From assembly GCA_008711295.1 (NCBI GenBank), contig VUYV01000124.1, forward strand, positions 1,196,943-1,260,942: a stretch of 64,000 bases of DNA, in the 5' to 3' direction. Positions 25,101 through 40,100 of this stretch are shown here, piece by piece. Below the pieces are notes generated by a model. It saw nothing but the letters and a program-made list of their open reading frames with translations. It did no database searches and had not been told where the DNA came from. How positions within the stretch are numbered: the first letter of the stretch is position 1; each line of letters opens with the position of its first letter. The stretch comes from Anarhynchus alexandrinus. Lineage: Eukaryota; Chordata; Aves; Charadriiformes; Charadriidae. The position numbers and the translations under genes were made by a program.

Positions 25101-28100
25101 GACTTTGTATGCAGGCTGTAAACCAAATCCTCCATCTGCGCAGGCTCTGATATGCCACTGGGTTTCTCTTTTTCTTCCCTCTGCTTTCTAGCTATTTAGA
25201 GGAATTTTAAAGGGATGCCTCCTCAAAGCTGCACTAAAGATACTAAAGATCTGTACCCTGTAGCTCAGTGTACAGAAACTTCATGTTCTTTCTGTCAGCA
25301 TCTCTGTACCTACGCTGCTTCAGAAACGTTCACTTGCCCAACGCAATGCAATGTGATTGCAAAGAGCTTTACAGATTCTGGAGTAACATCAACTCCCCTC
25401 CTGCATCATGTGAAGCTGGTGAACAACCCATCTGCACAGATCCACTCCTGCCTTTTTTGCGCCTCGCTATGTTTACTAGTGCACCCACAGCTCTTTCTAA
25501 AAGAACTTGATTCTTACTTTCACGGCTGTGTTAACATGACACCAAAACCTGCTCCTCTGGCAGTTTGTGGGGGGATGAGGATGTCACGCTGACACATCCA
25601 GGGCTTGATCTGACAGCAAACAAGGATTGAAAAAAAAACAACCAACCCCACCTCGGGTTTGAATGGGCTCAGCTGGGAGGAGAAAACTCTCCTGCTTTGA
25701 AGCACATGAACCCTCACGTGTTCAAGAGAGACTTGGGGGTGGGAGACACACACCGTTAGCTGATAGGAGTAGGAAGATGGCAAAGGTTTTTTATATGCTT
25801 TATACCATCAGAAGACTTTGTCTTGGCCTTCCTTCTTTCCCCACAGCCTCTGAACTCTAAGTCAGGTCTAACCTTTTCAAATGTAAGCAGCACTGGTTTA
25901 TGCTGTCTCAAACCAGACATTTTGAAACGCAGGGTTGACTGCTGCCCTCCATTACCTTCCCCTGATCCACCTGCCAGAAGTCCCAGGCACAGGAGACAGA
26001 GGGGTTTGTCTTCTTTTGTCACCATATGCATGCTTTTAGGGCACACAATGACAATCAGGACAAAAATACCACTGGGATTTCATTGTATTGTGCCGATGCG
26101 ATGTAATTTGGCAGCACACAGAGAATGCAGCAGAAAAACAGCAGGGAAGATGGTGATGGAAAACCACACACTCAGGCTGCAGGAGTCAGATTATGTATGG
26201 TCCTGGAAGCCAAATGTAAGCGGGACATGTACACGTGTACATGCATGCACATGCACGCAGTCGGACGCACAAACTTATGGGCATCGGTCAGGAGGTGCAG
26301 GAAGCGTTTGAACACAACCATAAAGGCAGAGATCAGTAGCTTACCTCCCAGCCCCCTCAGAAAGAAGGGACATTTGGACAGGAGCTGCCGTAACTCTACG
26401 TAACCGCTCCTTTGCTACCCTGAACTGGTCCTGGCAGAAACATGGTGCTGGCAGAGCACATGCAGACACCAAAAAAGGCTAAAAAGAGCTCAAACCCAGT
26501 TCTCCTGTGAGAAAATGTGGCTGGAATTCTTGATTGCTGCATGGGTTGCAATTATTTCTCTTCTCCAAGGAAAAGGAAATATCTCTGGGGAGCCAAAAGC
26601 AAGGGAAAGGGAGAAAAGGAGCAAGGGAATCACTGCAGGGAGGTCTATAGGTAAGGCATCCAAAGGGAAGAGCACATGGTGAGGCTAGGGAGGTGAACAC
26701 CAGAATGGGTGAATTTTGCACCAGTAATGAATAGATTGATGAGTTTTGCTTCTCATACCAGACACCATCTTTGTTATGAGGAAGAGGCAATTTTAATTGC
26801 CTGCACTGAGTTTGGGAGACAGCTGTGCAAGACAAACACTTTTCCATATTATTTTTACCGTGGGTCACCATGTTTTCCTGAAAACACACATTGAGGCTGT
26901 GCATACGGATGCCGTACCCTGTGCCCCCAGTGAAGAAAACAAAAGTGCTCATTCCTTTCTTAAATAAAGGAAAAAAAAAAGGAAACAATATTTTCATTTT
27001 CACTCTAGCAGCAAGCAGCAGGCGAGAATCAAGAATTGCTAAGAGATGCAAGCACGTCCTTTCCAACAGGTACCTTCTTCTTCGCCAGCAATAAGTCCTG
27101 GTAAGCATTCGAACGGAGGAAGCGCGCATAGCTGTCACTCTTCATCAGCTTGTAAATGTGCTCCTGTGGGATGGGAGGAAATGAGAGACAGAGAATTGTT
27201 ATCAAACCTCATTTAGACATCACAGGGATTTAAAACACAGCGAATTAGAAGGAAGAGAGACTGATCAAAGTTCTAATTAAGTCTGCTATTATTGATTATC
27301 TATGTTGTGGTAGTGTACAGGAGGGCCATCCTGGGGCAGGACCCTGCTGTGCCTGGGGCTGTATGAACACGAAACAAAGAGATGGCCCTCACCCCAAAGG
27401 CTGGCACACATTATTCAGTAATCAGAGTTATTCTGCAAAGACTGCAACTCTCTGAAGTCCCCAGATTATAAGTGTCTAGCCAGCCTGAGACTACTGGGAT
27501 GTCTCAAGAAGGAAGAAATACCAGAAATTGTCCCATAGATTAGGTTTCATTTTACCACTCATAGATACTTGAACTATCACCCAGCACTCCCCTCCTGTTC
27601 ACGGAGGGGAACTGATACTTGGACACATCTCATCTCCACTTAAGACACACGCTTAAAGCAAGCCAACCTGTTAACATCCTGAAAAAGCCTGTATCCCTTC
27701 GTGACTATGCAGGGAGCTTTTACGACTAGCTCAGATGTGGATGGCTACATCATATGTATAAAGTTATGCCAGATGAGTCCCTCCCATACGATCTGTTTTC
27801 TCCTAGCAAGTCAAACTACTGTTAACCAGTTTGCTCTGAGAGCACTTACTACGTGCGTCTTCAAACTTACAAAGTGGTGTTTCATTGCAGCAGAACTTCA
27901 TGCCTACCCTTTTCCAATTTCCTTGCTTAGTTCTACTTTCCTGCTGAGAATCCCTTAGCGTAGTCAGCTCTTCTCCTAATTATCCCTGGATTTGTGATAG
28001 ATATTATCCCAAATGCCAAGAAAATCAAACCAAAACACTTTTCCCAAATAAAGACTAAGAATACACTAAAGGAACTCAAGAGAAAAATAGGCACCCTGGA

Positions 28101-31100
28101 CATTTCTCTTAGACTTTGCCCAAGGAAGCACTTTTATAGAGTTAATGAGCAATTTTATCTATACTGATTTATACAACATGAAATAGTCTCTCCTGCCCTA
28201 AAGCCATTGTAGATGAAACTTTAGAAGAGCCAAACCAGACTGAAGTTGCGAAGCTTACTTCACAGTGTTAACAAGCCAGGCAGAATTCCCTTATCTTCAC
28301 CATCATGGGTAATTAGTGATGACCTGTCTATACACAGAAGAACTGCTTAATTCAGCTTTCTTGCACTATTCGGTGTAGTCCTAAGAGGAGCATAACTGCC
28401 ACTGGTTTTCCTACGACACAGCATAAATGTATCCTTTGAGCTACACCCTAATGTGGAACAATTTTTACTGCTTAATTTCCATACTTGCTTTTAGACTTGA
28501 CAAATCATCATTTGTGTAGCACTATCTAGCTGAAGGATAGCACAAGATTTTGCAACAGAAATTCTTGTATAAAGCCATTTAGCAACTGTCACCCTTTCTT
28601 GCTGCAGAAAAACACAAGGGAGGGCACAGCTTCATACTTCTCACCTACGGCACTGCCATGAGATTTCACACCCAGCTGTGGGACATTTGTTCTATTTATG
28701 CAGGACAGAATGAGCCAAGTACGCACTCAGACAGGAAGAGGGAAAATAATGCATGTCATGGATATGGTCATCAAAAGGTTTCTGTTTCTCTGGTGTGAAT
28801 AAGGATTTACAGCATCAGCACTCTCTCAAATACTTCAACTAGCAGAAACTTGGGATTCAGTTGATTTAAACCCAACCATACTGCAACCAGTTCATCTCTA
28901 CTGTTACCTCTTAAGGTCTTTCAGGGAGACTCCATGTCGTCCTAATGAGTTCTTCACAATTACCTGGTGGAAAAAACCCACTTAACTGTATACCTAAAAG
29001 TCTTTTTCCTTCCTTCTCCAGGACCACAAGGAGACTGATGAGCAAATGGGGTAGCCACCTTGTAGCCCATCAACAATAGAGGGCCTGAGGGGTCTCCAGA
29101 GCCTCCCTCCTCTTTGTGGTCCTCCCTCGCAGCACCCAGTACGTGCAGAGTGCTGGTGGGAGGGAATGCTGAGGTGGCCAGGAAGGTCTTGAGGGGCTGA
29201 GGTAAGGCAGTGTGTGACAGGGGTATTTTGATCAACATTTTGATAAACACACGATTATATTGTTTTACTACCTTCCGACTCCAAATGGTTTCTTTACCTG
29301 TGGTCAGATGACTGGGTCTGCTCTGAAAGGCAATAATAATATTTTTGGAAAATAACATTCAGTTTTCGTTGCCATGCAGAGAGATCACATGAGCTGTTTG
29401 CAGGCAAAGGAGAACACGGCAGAGCAGAGCCTGGCTGGCCATGCAACCCGCTGGCACACCAGCAACAACCATCATTCTTCCTCATGTCAAGACAACTTCA
29501 CGTATTTGACCTTAAAACAGTAAAAACTCAATATATGGCTGTGGGAAGGGGGAAAAATTACTTCGATCCTGAGATGAAATAAACCACAAGCCGACTTCTT
29601 AACTGAAGCCCTTCCCTGAAAAACAGGACTATTGCACACCCACAGCCCAACTGCCACCGCGGCTAGCTAATTGGTATTAAGCATTTTCTCTGCTTTTCAC
29701 ATCTTGGAATCACTGAACAGCAACACCGCTACCTTTCAGCTGTTCACCAAATAATCAAACAGGCAATAACTATTCCTAGGCTTTGAACGCTAATGAAGAA
29801 AGAAGGCTGGGCATAGGGGAAGGGAAGGGACATGCTTAGCTTCAGAAGCAAACTTAACGCTTAACTGCAAGAATTCAAAAAGCTTGCTTTGAAGAAGCTC
29901 TGGACTGGAGGCACGAATGACACACTGATCATTTATTTTACAGCGCTGCATTTCTGAAGCACCTGCTGGAAGCCTGAGCCAGTTGCTCAGGTCAGCACAG
30001 ACTGCCTTCCAATTTGCCACAGTACAGGACAGCTTATGTTGCTGCAGCCAAAATCCCCACTGAGACTGCACCATGAAGGTTCCTGCTAAAATTGTGGCTG
30101 CCCCGTGTGTTCAGCCCAGTTACACAACAAACCTAGCTGCAGGACAGCAAACGCCAGTGGCTGGCACGGTTGTTTTGATCTTCAGCCTACTCTGCTCTTT
30201 ACCACCAAGCCATTTTCTGCTACAGGTTCTGCAATCTGCAACTTGCTAGGGAGAATTTACAGCCAACGTTTAGCAGCTCCTCATTTCTTAAATACATTGA
30301 AAGCTACTGGAGGTCTAGCAACTGAGCATATTCTGCTGAGGAAGCCCAAGCAACAGAGGTGTCTGCACGGATTTAGCTGCTCTGCGCAACTTGTGCGAAT
30401 TGGCTTGTCCCCTTCTATCATGGATTTTTAACTCACTTTGGATAATTGCAACCCACTGGTCTCTCACTTCTTATTTTACTGAGCAGCTGCTTTTGTTCTT
30501 CCTCTTTACCACATGGTGGTGAGGAGCATAACCTCACCAAAGACTGAAATCTCCAACTTCAGCCAGCATCTCTAGTGATGCACTTCATACACATGCACGC
30601 TCTCTGACGTACCTGACACTGCTGGCAAGAAATTTGAGCCTTCCCATCCTTACGCTGACAGAACTCTGCATTTTGTAAAGTTGTTTATTATAGGGTAACA
30701 AGCTCATTTTTACTGGCTCCCTAAATACACAAAGCAAATCCACTACTCGTGTAATTTTTTAACAACGCAGCTGCAGCTCTGGACACTACAGTCTCCTGCG
30801 CTGCGAGCAGTCTGGCCAGAATTATCACCGCGACATTTCTTTGCAAGTGCCATGGGAAGTTCCTGTGCCACATCTGCACAACGGCAGGAGCAACATCTCA
30901 TCTAGGCAGTGTCGCATCTCCCAGCCATTGCTGGGTACCACTTCCCAGGTAGGGCTCAGACTCCCAGCTCCCTGCTCTAGACTAATGACAGCAATCCTTT
31001 AGGGAGACACACCGCAAAAACAATTAATTCAAAACAATCCTTTAACAAAAATTGCCCAACTGCTCTATTAAACCATTAAACAAGGTAGCACCCTGCTTTT

Positions 31101-34100
31101 AAAACCAGACAGAAAGCAGGAAAAAAGCCTTTCAAGATCCGGCTAGGAGTTGACAGGCATCACACGTCCCACTGGCCTCCCCTGCAGCCTTGCCAGCTAT
31201 CTCCGAGCACCATGCCGCTGTCTCAGGCCACTGTGGTGGCAGCTGCGAGTGGAGACAGGGACTGACTTGACATGTGCAAGCAAGCCCTGGCGAGCTGGCT
31301 TTTTGAGCTGACCGGTCACTTAGTCCCTCACACAGCGTGCCGTTGATGAGTGCTGGCTGTAGCGATGCTCCCCTGCGAGGATGGATGCACATTTGGAAAT
31401 GTCAGTCTAACGTGGAGGGTGACACAATAACCTGCTTTTGTAATTATGGTGGATTTCATCTCCAGGAAGCAAACAATTCCCTTACAAGACTCCTGCAAAC
31501 AGAGGGGGTTTGCTATCAAACATCCCCAGGACTGTTGATCCCCAGATTCTGAACCAAGGCAACAGAGGCAATGGGGGTCTGTGTGCATCTCTTTTTGAGA
31601 AAAAGGCAGATGCCCTTTCGTGTTTTGGGCACCTGAATCACATCTCCTCCATGCTGGGAAAAACTACGCAGTGGGCCTGAGGGCTACACGGCTCCACTGA
31701 GTATCTTCTCTGTACCTAGGCTCATATCATGAGAGTTACACTTCAGACAGCGTAACCATTCCACTTGCCATCACAATCGCATGATATAAAGGAGAACAAG
31801 CAGTAAATTTTAAAGGGGGAAACACTGTCACTTCTGTGAACTAGAAAACAAAGGAACCAACCAGGTAAATCACAAAAAAAAATAAAAAATCTTTCTAAAA
31901 AATCTTTTTTCAAAAGGAAATCCCGCCCCAGCTGCAGCTGACAGCTTAAGTGCAGGGAACCCTGATAAGATTCAGCATCTCTCTGCTGTTTTCCTTCCAC
32001 AAGCTCTATCTTTGGAAGGAGATGAAGGACAAGCTCTGTAAATTTTCTTGACAAGAGGGGAGAGGGGGAGGGAAAAAAAAAAGTAAGTTTGCAATCCAGA
32101 CGGGAATGTGGGAGGTGGCTGAGATAGCAGAAACTGTCTCAAAACTGCACCTGCTTCAAATCAATGTGCTGCAATGAGATCTTGGGTCTCTCTCCCCCTT
32201 TGCAGTCAAAGCGCAGTGACCCTGAGGAGGGCATGGGTGGCAGCCAAGCAGGACCTTGGGAACACCCGAGAAATATGTAGGAAAAAAACCTGAATGATAA
32301 AAGAATAATAACAACACCTGACTTGCACAAAGCACCTGGCAGACCTCAGGAATTGTGTTCTCTGTCAATAACATTTCTTTTTAGTAGAAAATCTTGGTTC
32401 TTTCCTCTGAAAAGTGTGTATGAGACAAGAGCAGTGTTGGTGGTTAAACACATCCATTTCTAATCCCACCTGTACCTTACCCACTGGGACATTTTGTGAC
32501 AGGCTGGAGCCTTTTTGGGGGTTGTGAAGGCCAAGCGCAATGTTCTCATGACCTTTGAACACCAGCTGGATTCCAGAAAGCCCTTAAATTTTAACTTGCT
32601 GGTAGAAAGTTTTCCCTTTTTGTGCCTAAACACAGCCATAAGCTTTAGATGACAAGGGGGAATAAGGGGAAATTGTAAATTCTTTGCTTGTTTCAAGCAC
32701 AGGTTTCCCATTTAGCACACTTTTAGCCCATTCGGGGGGGGGGGTTACACTAAGGCTAGATAGCTGTTGACATTCACTTGAGCCCCAAGGGCCCACTTTG
32801 CCCTTCGTAAACTGGTCAGAAACCTCCTTGCTCTACCTATCCCACTCACACCTTTTGGATTGTTTTGGAGCACCCCTTCACCCTGTCACCGAGACCTGGC
32901 ATTAAATTAGGGAGAATTGATACGGAGACCCCTTTGTATTGCAAGCATGCGAACACCAGCAGCCGCCCCTCTGGCCGACTGCAAGGGAGATTTGCAGAAT
33001 GTCAGACAAATCCATTAGAAGAAAAGCCCAGAAGCAACGTTAAGCAGCAGATTAAATAACTAAATAAATAACAGAAAACTGCAATGAATGTTAATGTCTG
33101 TTTTACCTGTACGCTGGGCACTGGGGAGGAATTTACTGCAGACTCGCCCATGAGAGAGCAGAGCCTCAGTGAAGGCCTTGTGGCCTCCGCGGGACGACGA
33201 TAACAGATGCCAGCTGAGGACCTGCCCGGGGTTTGCTTTCCAAAGAGCCGTCTCCACAGCACGAAGAGGACGTGGGAAGGAGAAAGCAGGGAGAGGCCTT
33301 TCTGAGTACACGGTGTGCGACTGCTGCACCTTCCAATTAGACTTGGCAGCAGCCTCACGCCTTTCTGTCGGCACCTCTGCTCTGCTCTGCGGGGACATCT
33401 GAGGCAGAGGGGCTGAGGTTAACCCCTGTGCCAGCACGCACCCGTACTGCAGTCAGCAGAACCTGCTACCCAGGGGCTGTTGGATCCTTGTCACTCTGTT
33501 GTGCTCTTCCCAGCCCACCCTCAGGAATCCTGCCTGTCCGGCAGGACCCCCCACCACACCGCCACCGGGATCTTCCGAAAAGCCAAAGAAGGGAAAGGAG
33601 ACCTACTCCTCTTTAGCAGTTACCTGTGCTGCTACTGAATGCAACAGTTTTTAGGAGCAATTATTATCAATTGCCATTCAGTCAAACCGAAGGTGCTGAA
33701 ATGCACTTTAGAGAAAGCAGGAGAAAATGCTGCATCAGCTCTGGAAGCTGAAGTAGTTGGTCGCAGGCACAGTTGACAGGAGGCAAGCAGTGAAGACGCT
33801 GCAGAAGAAAAGACCTTCACACTTGCTCTGACTGAACCTGATGGGAAAACGGCGGTGGGGACGGGGAGGAGGCAGGGAAACACGGGGGTTTCATTCCAAT
33901 TCCCCTTGATGTCTCCAAATCCCCACTAAGAATGCCTCTGGATCTGCTTATTCTGGTCCCCGCATTTAGGATTTTACTCTTCTGCGTGCATTAACCAGGC
34001 AGGGCCCCTTCCCGAAGCCTCGCCGGTGCCTGGCAGTACTGCCATCTAGCAGGGCATGGGGTAAATGGGTCTGGCTGCTGCGGGAGCGCCAGGCTGTCCC

Positions 34101-37100
34101 TGATTTATAGTCTAGAAAAGAGATGTTTCAGGTTGGTAAATGGCACAATAAGGGTCTTGGCCTGAGTGTGAATTGCTCTGGAAAATCTGAGCAATATCTT
34201 TTTTTTTGGCCACTCTGAAGTTATTTAAGTGACACAATAATTTACACCCACGGTTTTAGCTGGTGCATTTTCTTCACACTCAACCATGTTGGTTTTGTTA
34301 CTAAGGAAAAAAAAAAAAGATGAATAATTATACTGTAATATAGACTAACCTCCCTGCTAAACTGAAAAACATAAAACCTCTTTTTAGGCCACAAATGAAA
34401 TTACACTGGGCTGAAGGCACAGGAACGTAAGAAAGAGCTTTAGCAGGAGGGATAACTGTAAGCAATGAGAGCTCATTTTGAGTAATACACAGAAATCCTT
34501 TGTTTAGCCCTGTAGATACATAGTTGGAAACACAATGTAAATCTTTTGGGGGAACGTGCATTGATAAAAGTAACACATAAATTTAGCTTTGGCTCCTCTG
34601 TAAATTGATGAGAACTGGTTTGTTTCATACCTTCAGATGGACAAATGGGAAGGCAGAGCTGCCGGGGGGTCCGCGGCAGACGCAGTGCGGAGGACTACAG
34701 AGGCGAAGGGTTGTGGAGCGCTGTGCAGTGAAGGGGTCAGCCTGGTACTGCGGGAGGATTTAGTCCTAAATATAGCAAGGGCTATCCTGGGAGACAAGAG
34801 TGGGCTGCTGGGAGTCTAACGCCATATGAGCAGCTTTAGATTTTGAGAACAATGATCATGGCTAAGAGGCTGATTCTCTCAATATGGGCCAAATCCTGGC
34901 TACTGGCAAAAAGCCCAAGTGAACAGGTTTTGCCTGGGAGGAGGGGACAACCTACTGTAGCATTTGGAAGATTGGCATCTCTTTTCCAAACAATACAATA
35001 TCTAGGAGCTGCCACAACAGAGATGGTTTTTGCGCTCCTATACACGCTGTGGTACAGCCAGGAGATGAAACCACACAAATTTTTGGCCAACACCCTGACA
35101 TTTGCAAGGCTGTCTGCAGCTTCCTCTTTCTGTCTTCTCTGGTGAAAATTCTGCCAAGGAGCTGAGTTGTGCCATGGAGAGGAACACACAGAATCCCTCA
35201 CATAGCCAAAATGAAATTCTGTTGCACTGGGGCAGTCTGTGTCCCATAGGAGACGGTGACAGAGGAGGACGCAGCCCTACAGAAACAAGCAGCGTACAGC
35301 TTCCCAGTAAAGGTGGCTATGCTGAGATAAGTATCACCAGCCCTGCTTGGATACCGATCTAGAGAATACATGCTACATAAAAAGCCTCTCGTGTCTCATC
35401 AACATTTTGGCTATAGGATATCTACTGCTATATCACCTTTAAGTGACTGAGCTCAAGCTCTTGGAGTCCATGCTACAAATGCATATCAAAATCTTGCATC
35501 TGTTTGCCAGTGAACCCCATCCAGACAGCACACGACATTTACACCTGCTGTGGTCTGAGAAGGTGAAATGTGAAACGCATTGTTGATAAATCTCCCCAGG
35601 GATTTTTTTTTTTCTTTAAATTAGAAGGGTGAACACTTTAAGAGATAACAAACCCTTAGAAAAATTAGAGACTGCAGTGTTCCTGCAGCATGTGGGTTCA
35701 GCAGGTGTGGAACCGAGCCATCGGCAAGAACATTCACCCATCGTCCACAAGAAGTGGACTCGTGGAGTCCTGGGTAGAAAGGGATGAACTTGCAGGCACT
35801 GTCACTCCCTGCTTGGGAGAAACAGAACAGCATCAGCTGCTTCCTGACCTTCACACACAGAGGAAATGCTTTTGCTCTGGATTTGACACGCAGTTGTTTC
35901 TTGCATTCAAGAAGTACAGTGCACACTATGGGCACAAGAGTCCTGGAGTCCGACTGCTGAATTCAATTTTTAAGCAAGTTAGAGACTTTGCCATATAATC
36001 CACTTAAAGTTTTTTTTTGGAGCTGGGAAATGTCTGGCACATAAGGCACTGTTACTGCGTGTGCATGTGGTACTAGCCAGCTTGGCAGGATCAACACCCC
36101 GAATAACAGGCAGACTATTGTCCTGTGGGAATATGCTGACTGTTCTTGTCACCCCATTCTCATGATCTTTCCTTTGGAGAGATCTGCTGTCTTCTGTCAC
36201 TGTATGCGCAAGGAGAGAGCTCACTCGTGACTTCTTCCTAGCCCTCTTCCTGCCTATGTGTGACAGAAGGGCATTAGCTTGGACAGTTGTGTGATCCCTG
36301 ATGCCTTCAGAGACAGAAAGACAACAGCAGAACAAAGGCTGGACGTTAGATGTTTTTCATATAACATGACTACTAAACCACAAATTAAAACAAAAGGCAA
36401 AGGATAAAAGAAGTTCTTTCGAATGTGATGCGTATGTACATGTAAAAAAAAATATTGGGAAAGTAGTAAGACTGAATATCTGCTCTTATGCAGACCTCTG
36501 CTTCAAGTCCTTTATTTCCTGCTCTGCGCAGCATCAGGCACGTCAACGTAAGCCTCCACCACCACTTTCCTATTTTGGCTCCGGACACCCTAAGTGCTCT
36601 TCTGGGTGTATTTGTGGGGCTCTCGGTTTTAGATCCTGGTTGGTTGTAGGTTGTTTTGTGAAATCTACGAGGGAAACAACTTGCATTTTTGTTTCTGTCT
36701 ATAACAAATACACAGCAACAGTGAGGCATGGGGTGAAGGCTGTTTCTACAGTCACTGTAACCCACACAGAGGGAAGGCAACCAGTGTGCAGCATGAGGAA
36801 AGATTTTCTCCTCCCGTCCCACAGAATCAGAGCCAAAGGAGAGAAGAGAACAAAGGTCAAGTCTTTGTGCAGTTCCTAATCTCCACAGGAAGGTCCAGGC
36901 TGTCAAAAACCACCGGGAGGCTTGGGCACCATCCCTGTATATATACACAGATGCAGTGCTGCAGTGCTTTCAATTCCCCGTAGCCCAAGCAGTGGGTCTC
37001 TGAGCAGCACTGGTGGACTTGAGCCCCTCTTCGAGGCAGAGCACCTGGGTCTGCCCCATGCCCCTGGCTGACTGCCCGCACTGCCAACCAGAGTGGCTTT

Positions 37101-40100
37101 GCTGTTACCTCGGTTCTCCATCCTTAGCCACCATCCTTTACAGACACGCGTGTAACTGAGGTGACTGTGAAACTTTAAGAAAATAGGAATAATGTTTCTT
37201 CAAGTTCTTACATGAAAGGTGATACAGACGCACAATGAATGATTACTTTCACCTTTTCCTTCCATGCTGTGATTTTGCTCGAGACCTACAAAAGGAGTTC
37301 TGTATGCCCACTGAATAGGAACCAGGCATACACTCCTCTGTATGGTTGCTTTCACATCCTGTGCATGCTTGAAAAAACAAAGTCAGTGGACGAAAGGTCA
37401 CCCCTCATTTTCCCTTCTCAGTAGAAAACGACATTCCACTTCCAAGAGATCCTTGCTCACACTTGGAGTTTGTTTTTGAATTCAACAGGACCCTGTCAAC
37501 TTCTGTCAACGCTCCCACCTTCCTGATGGGAGCAGAATGCAAGCTGAGGACTGAGCACTGACGAGTCCTGCAAGGGCTCGTATCTCTATCACAGTCCAGA
37601 ACAAACTGAACCAACACCCGGGGCAGCTGAGAGCCTGACCTGGGTCCAGATCCGGGCCAGGCACATTTCTGGTTTGAGCAGCCTGGAATTTGGCATTATG
37701 GTCTAAATCTGCTCTGGAATTAGCCAAGGATCTGCACAGTACAGTTAAAATCCCTAACTGAGCCGGGATTAGAGCTGAATTTCCCTGAATCATCTTCACA
37801 GAAACAACAGCCAATCAGCTCAGGTAAAGGAATGTCAATCTAAAACTCTATTTCATTTATTAAAGAAGAAAAAGAAACAAAGCAAACAGGAACCTAAGTC
37901 CAAAGACAACTACGTGGCTTACCTTACTTTAGTACACCTGGCTCCGAAGCCTACCAGTAAATGCCCCTAGAAGCAAACATCACTATCAGGAGACACAATG
38001 CATCCTTGCGATACTGGTTCCCAATGCCAAGGGACCGAGGCAGGGATTAAAGACTTGCTGAAGGCAGAGAGGCATTTCAGGGGAGGCAAGGAGATGCTTG
38101 AAGGTGGAGGGGGGAAAAAAAATGTTTAAAAACTAATAACGCGTTGTACAGATAAGCCATAATTGTCACACTCACAGCTCTGGGTTCCCATGTTAAAGAT
38201 GAATTACTTTGGCTGTCAGCAGCTTCATTAGCCAAAAGAGGCCATTTGGATGGACCCAAACCTATTTACTTTCCAGAGCCGGCTGTGCCTGCTTCATATT
38301 GCAGGGCCCCACACTGGTTGTTCAATGATGCTGATAACTCCTGTGGGAGCCTACATCCTGCTAAGTACTGCGCTCTTTAATTGAACTGACCTTTCCCGAC
38401 GGTGCCCCTTGTATTAAAAGCTGCTTTACTCCCCAGTGAAAATGCTTTGATAATCATAATATTTTACTCAGTGGACAGTTGTTTAAGAGCAGAAAATAAT
38501 CAACTGAATTGGTAGGCTCGCCTCTGAAGGGGCCCAGCACTAAAGTGACAAAAGGTGCTGCAGAGCAAGATAGCTGGCAGAGCAGGACAGAGCCAGGGGT
38601 GGGAGCTGTGCTGCTCGAGGATGGGGGATGCCAGCAAAGCTGGATGGCTGGGGGAGGCCAGCGCAGGCTCAGCTCGGAGCCGAGGAGAGCCGGCACAGCC
38701 TGAGCGGGGCACACGGGGAGCGGGGGCACCCCGCAGATGCGGAAAGAGAAGGTGGCTCTGTGCAAGTGGAGTGGTGCCGGGCCACGGAGCACAGCAGCCA
38801 CGAGGGACATACAACAGAGCAAATATCGTAAGCTGAGATGGGGAAATGGCAAAACACTTGCTCCTGTAATACAGGAACCCATCTTAGCCGGAACTCTGTC
38901 CGAAATAATAAAAGCATGCCCAATTCAGGTTTGGATTAGGAGTCCTTTGGGTATGTTTGGAGCTGAGATCTTCAGTGTCACTTTCTTAAACAGAAGAACC
39001 ATTTGCCTTCAGAGCATGAGTGGCCATGGGATAAAGAGGTCTTAAGTGAGAGGTATGTTTGTTGGGAGCCCCCTTTTCTCCCTGTTTTATTCTAGGCTAG
39101 TTGTTTTACCAGATGGTTGTGCAGCATCTGGGAGAGGTCTTTGGGGCTGGAAGCCAAGGCTGTGCAAAGAAGCACATCCACGTAGACTGCTAAGCACCTG
39201 ATAACAGATGATGCTTTGCTTTCAACTTACGGTTCTAACACATTCACTAGCCTGAAGCATACTGTGTGCTGCTACACCTTTCCCTTCCCAAGTACAGCAA
39301 TGTGTTAATTCCCAATGCTTTTTACACAGAATTGGCATTTTGCGGGTCTCCCAGATCAGCCTGGGAGTGCCCAGGTCTAAGGGTGCCAGAGTCTAGAGAT
39401 CTAAAGGTCTAGAGTGCCACATCACCTTCTCCCATTTTTCCACTGCAGGAGCAGCAACTTCGTTTTCTCAGTTCAACCAACCCTTTTCTTTCCTCTTAGT
39501 TTTAGTGTCTCAGAGCTACAGGCATTCAAAGAATGTGCCGCTCAGTAAACTACATTTTTTCTTGTTCTTTATTCACAAGGACGTTTCAGTTGTTTTCCTC
39601 TTTGTGCTAAAGCTACACAGGACAGGAAAACACTCATATTTTCCCTCCCACAGTGGGGTGTTTTGACTGGTTGTGTCTGGTTGAGTCCCTAGGAATGCGG
39701 GATGTGTGGGAGCTCTCATGGGCTCCTGGTGCCAGCGTGCTGAGATCGGGCAACTGGGCTACAACCTGCCACGGATTCATAGACAACAGAGCCCTCAAGG
39801 TGGCAGAGCTGACCTGGGGGAGACACCAGGACGGTACCTGGGAGATTCAGAGCACACAAAGGGGGACTTATATTGGCTCCCATGAAGTGGACATGCAAAC
39901 AAAAATGTCCCCTCTCTGGGATGAGCCAGTAACAGCCAACATTGCTCCAGCTCCACCAGGGCACTATGCTCTTCAGCAACGTCCTGTTTCCCCCTGCTTT
40001 TGTTAGACAGCTTTCTTAGCTATCTGGTCAAGCAGTCAGGAACTCCAAAGCTTGGCCTTTGGAGAGCTACCAGAAGTCCACCGCACAAGAAGGAAACCAG

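Noticed and set aside
26479..27138. 219-codon minus-strand frame overlapping RGS6 exon H
   Set aside because: It reads exon H in a different frame from the RGS6 protein and has no domain; the true exon frame is [10 protein letters not shown].
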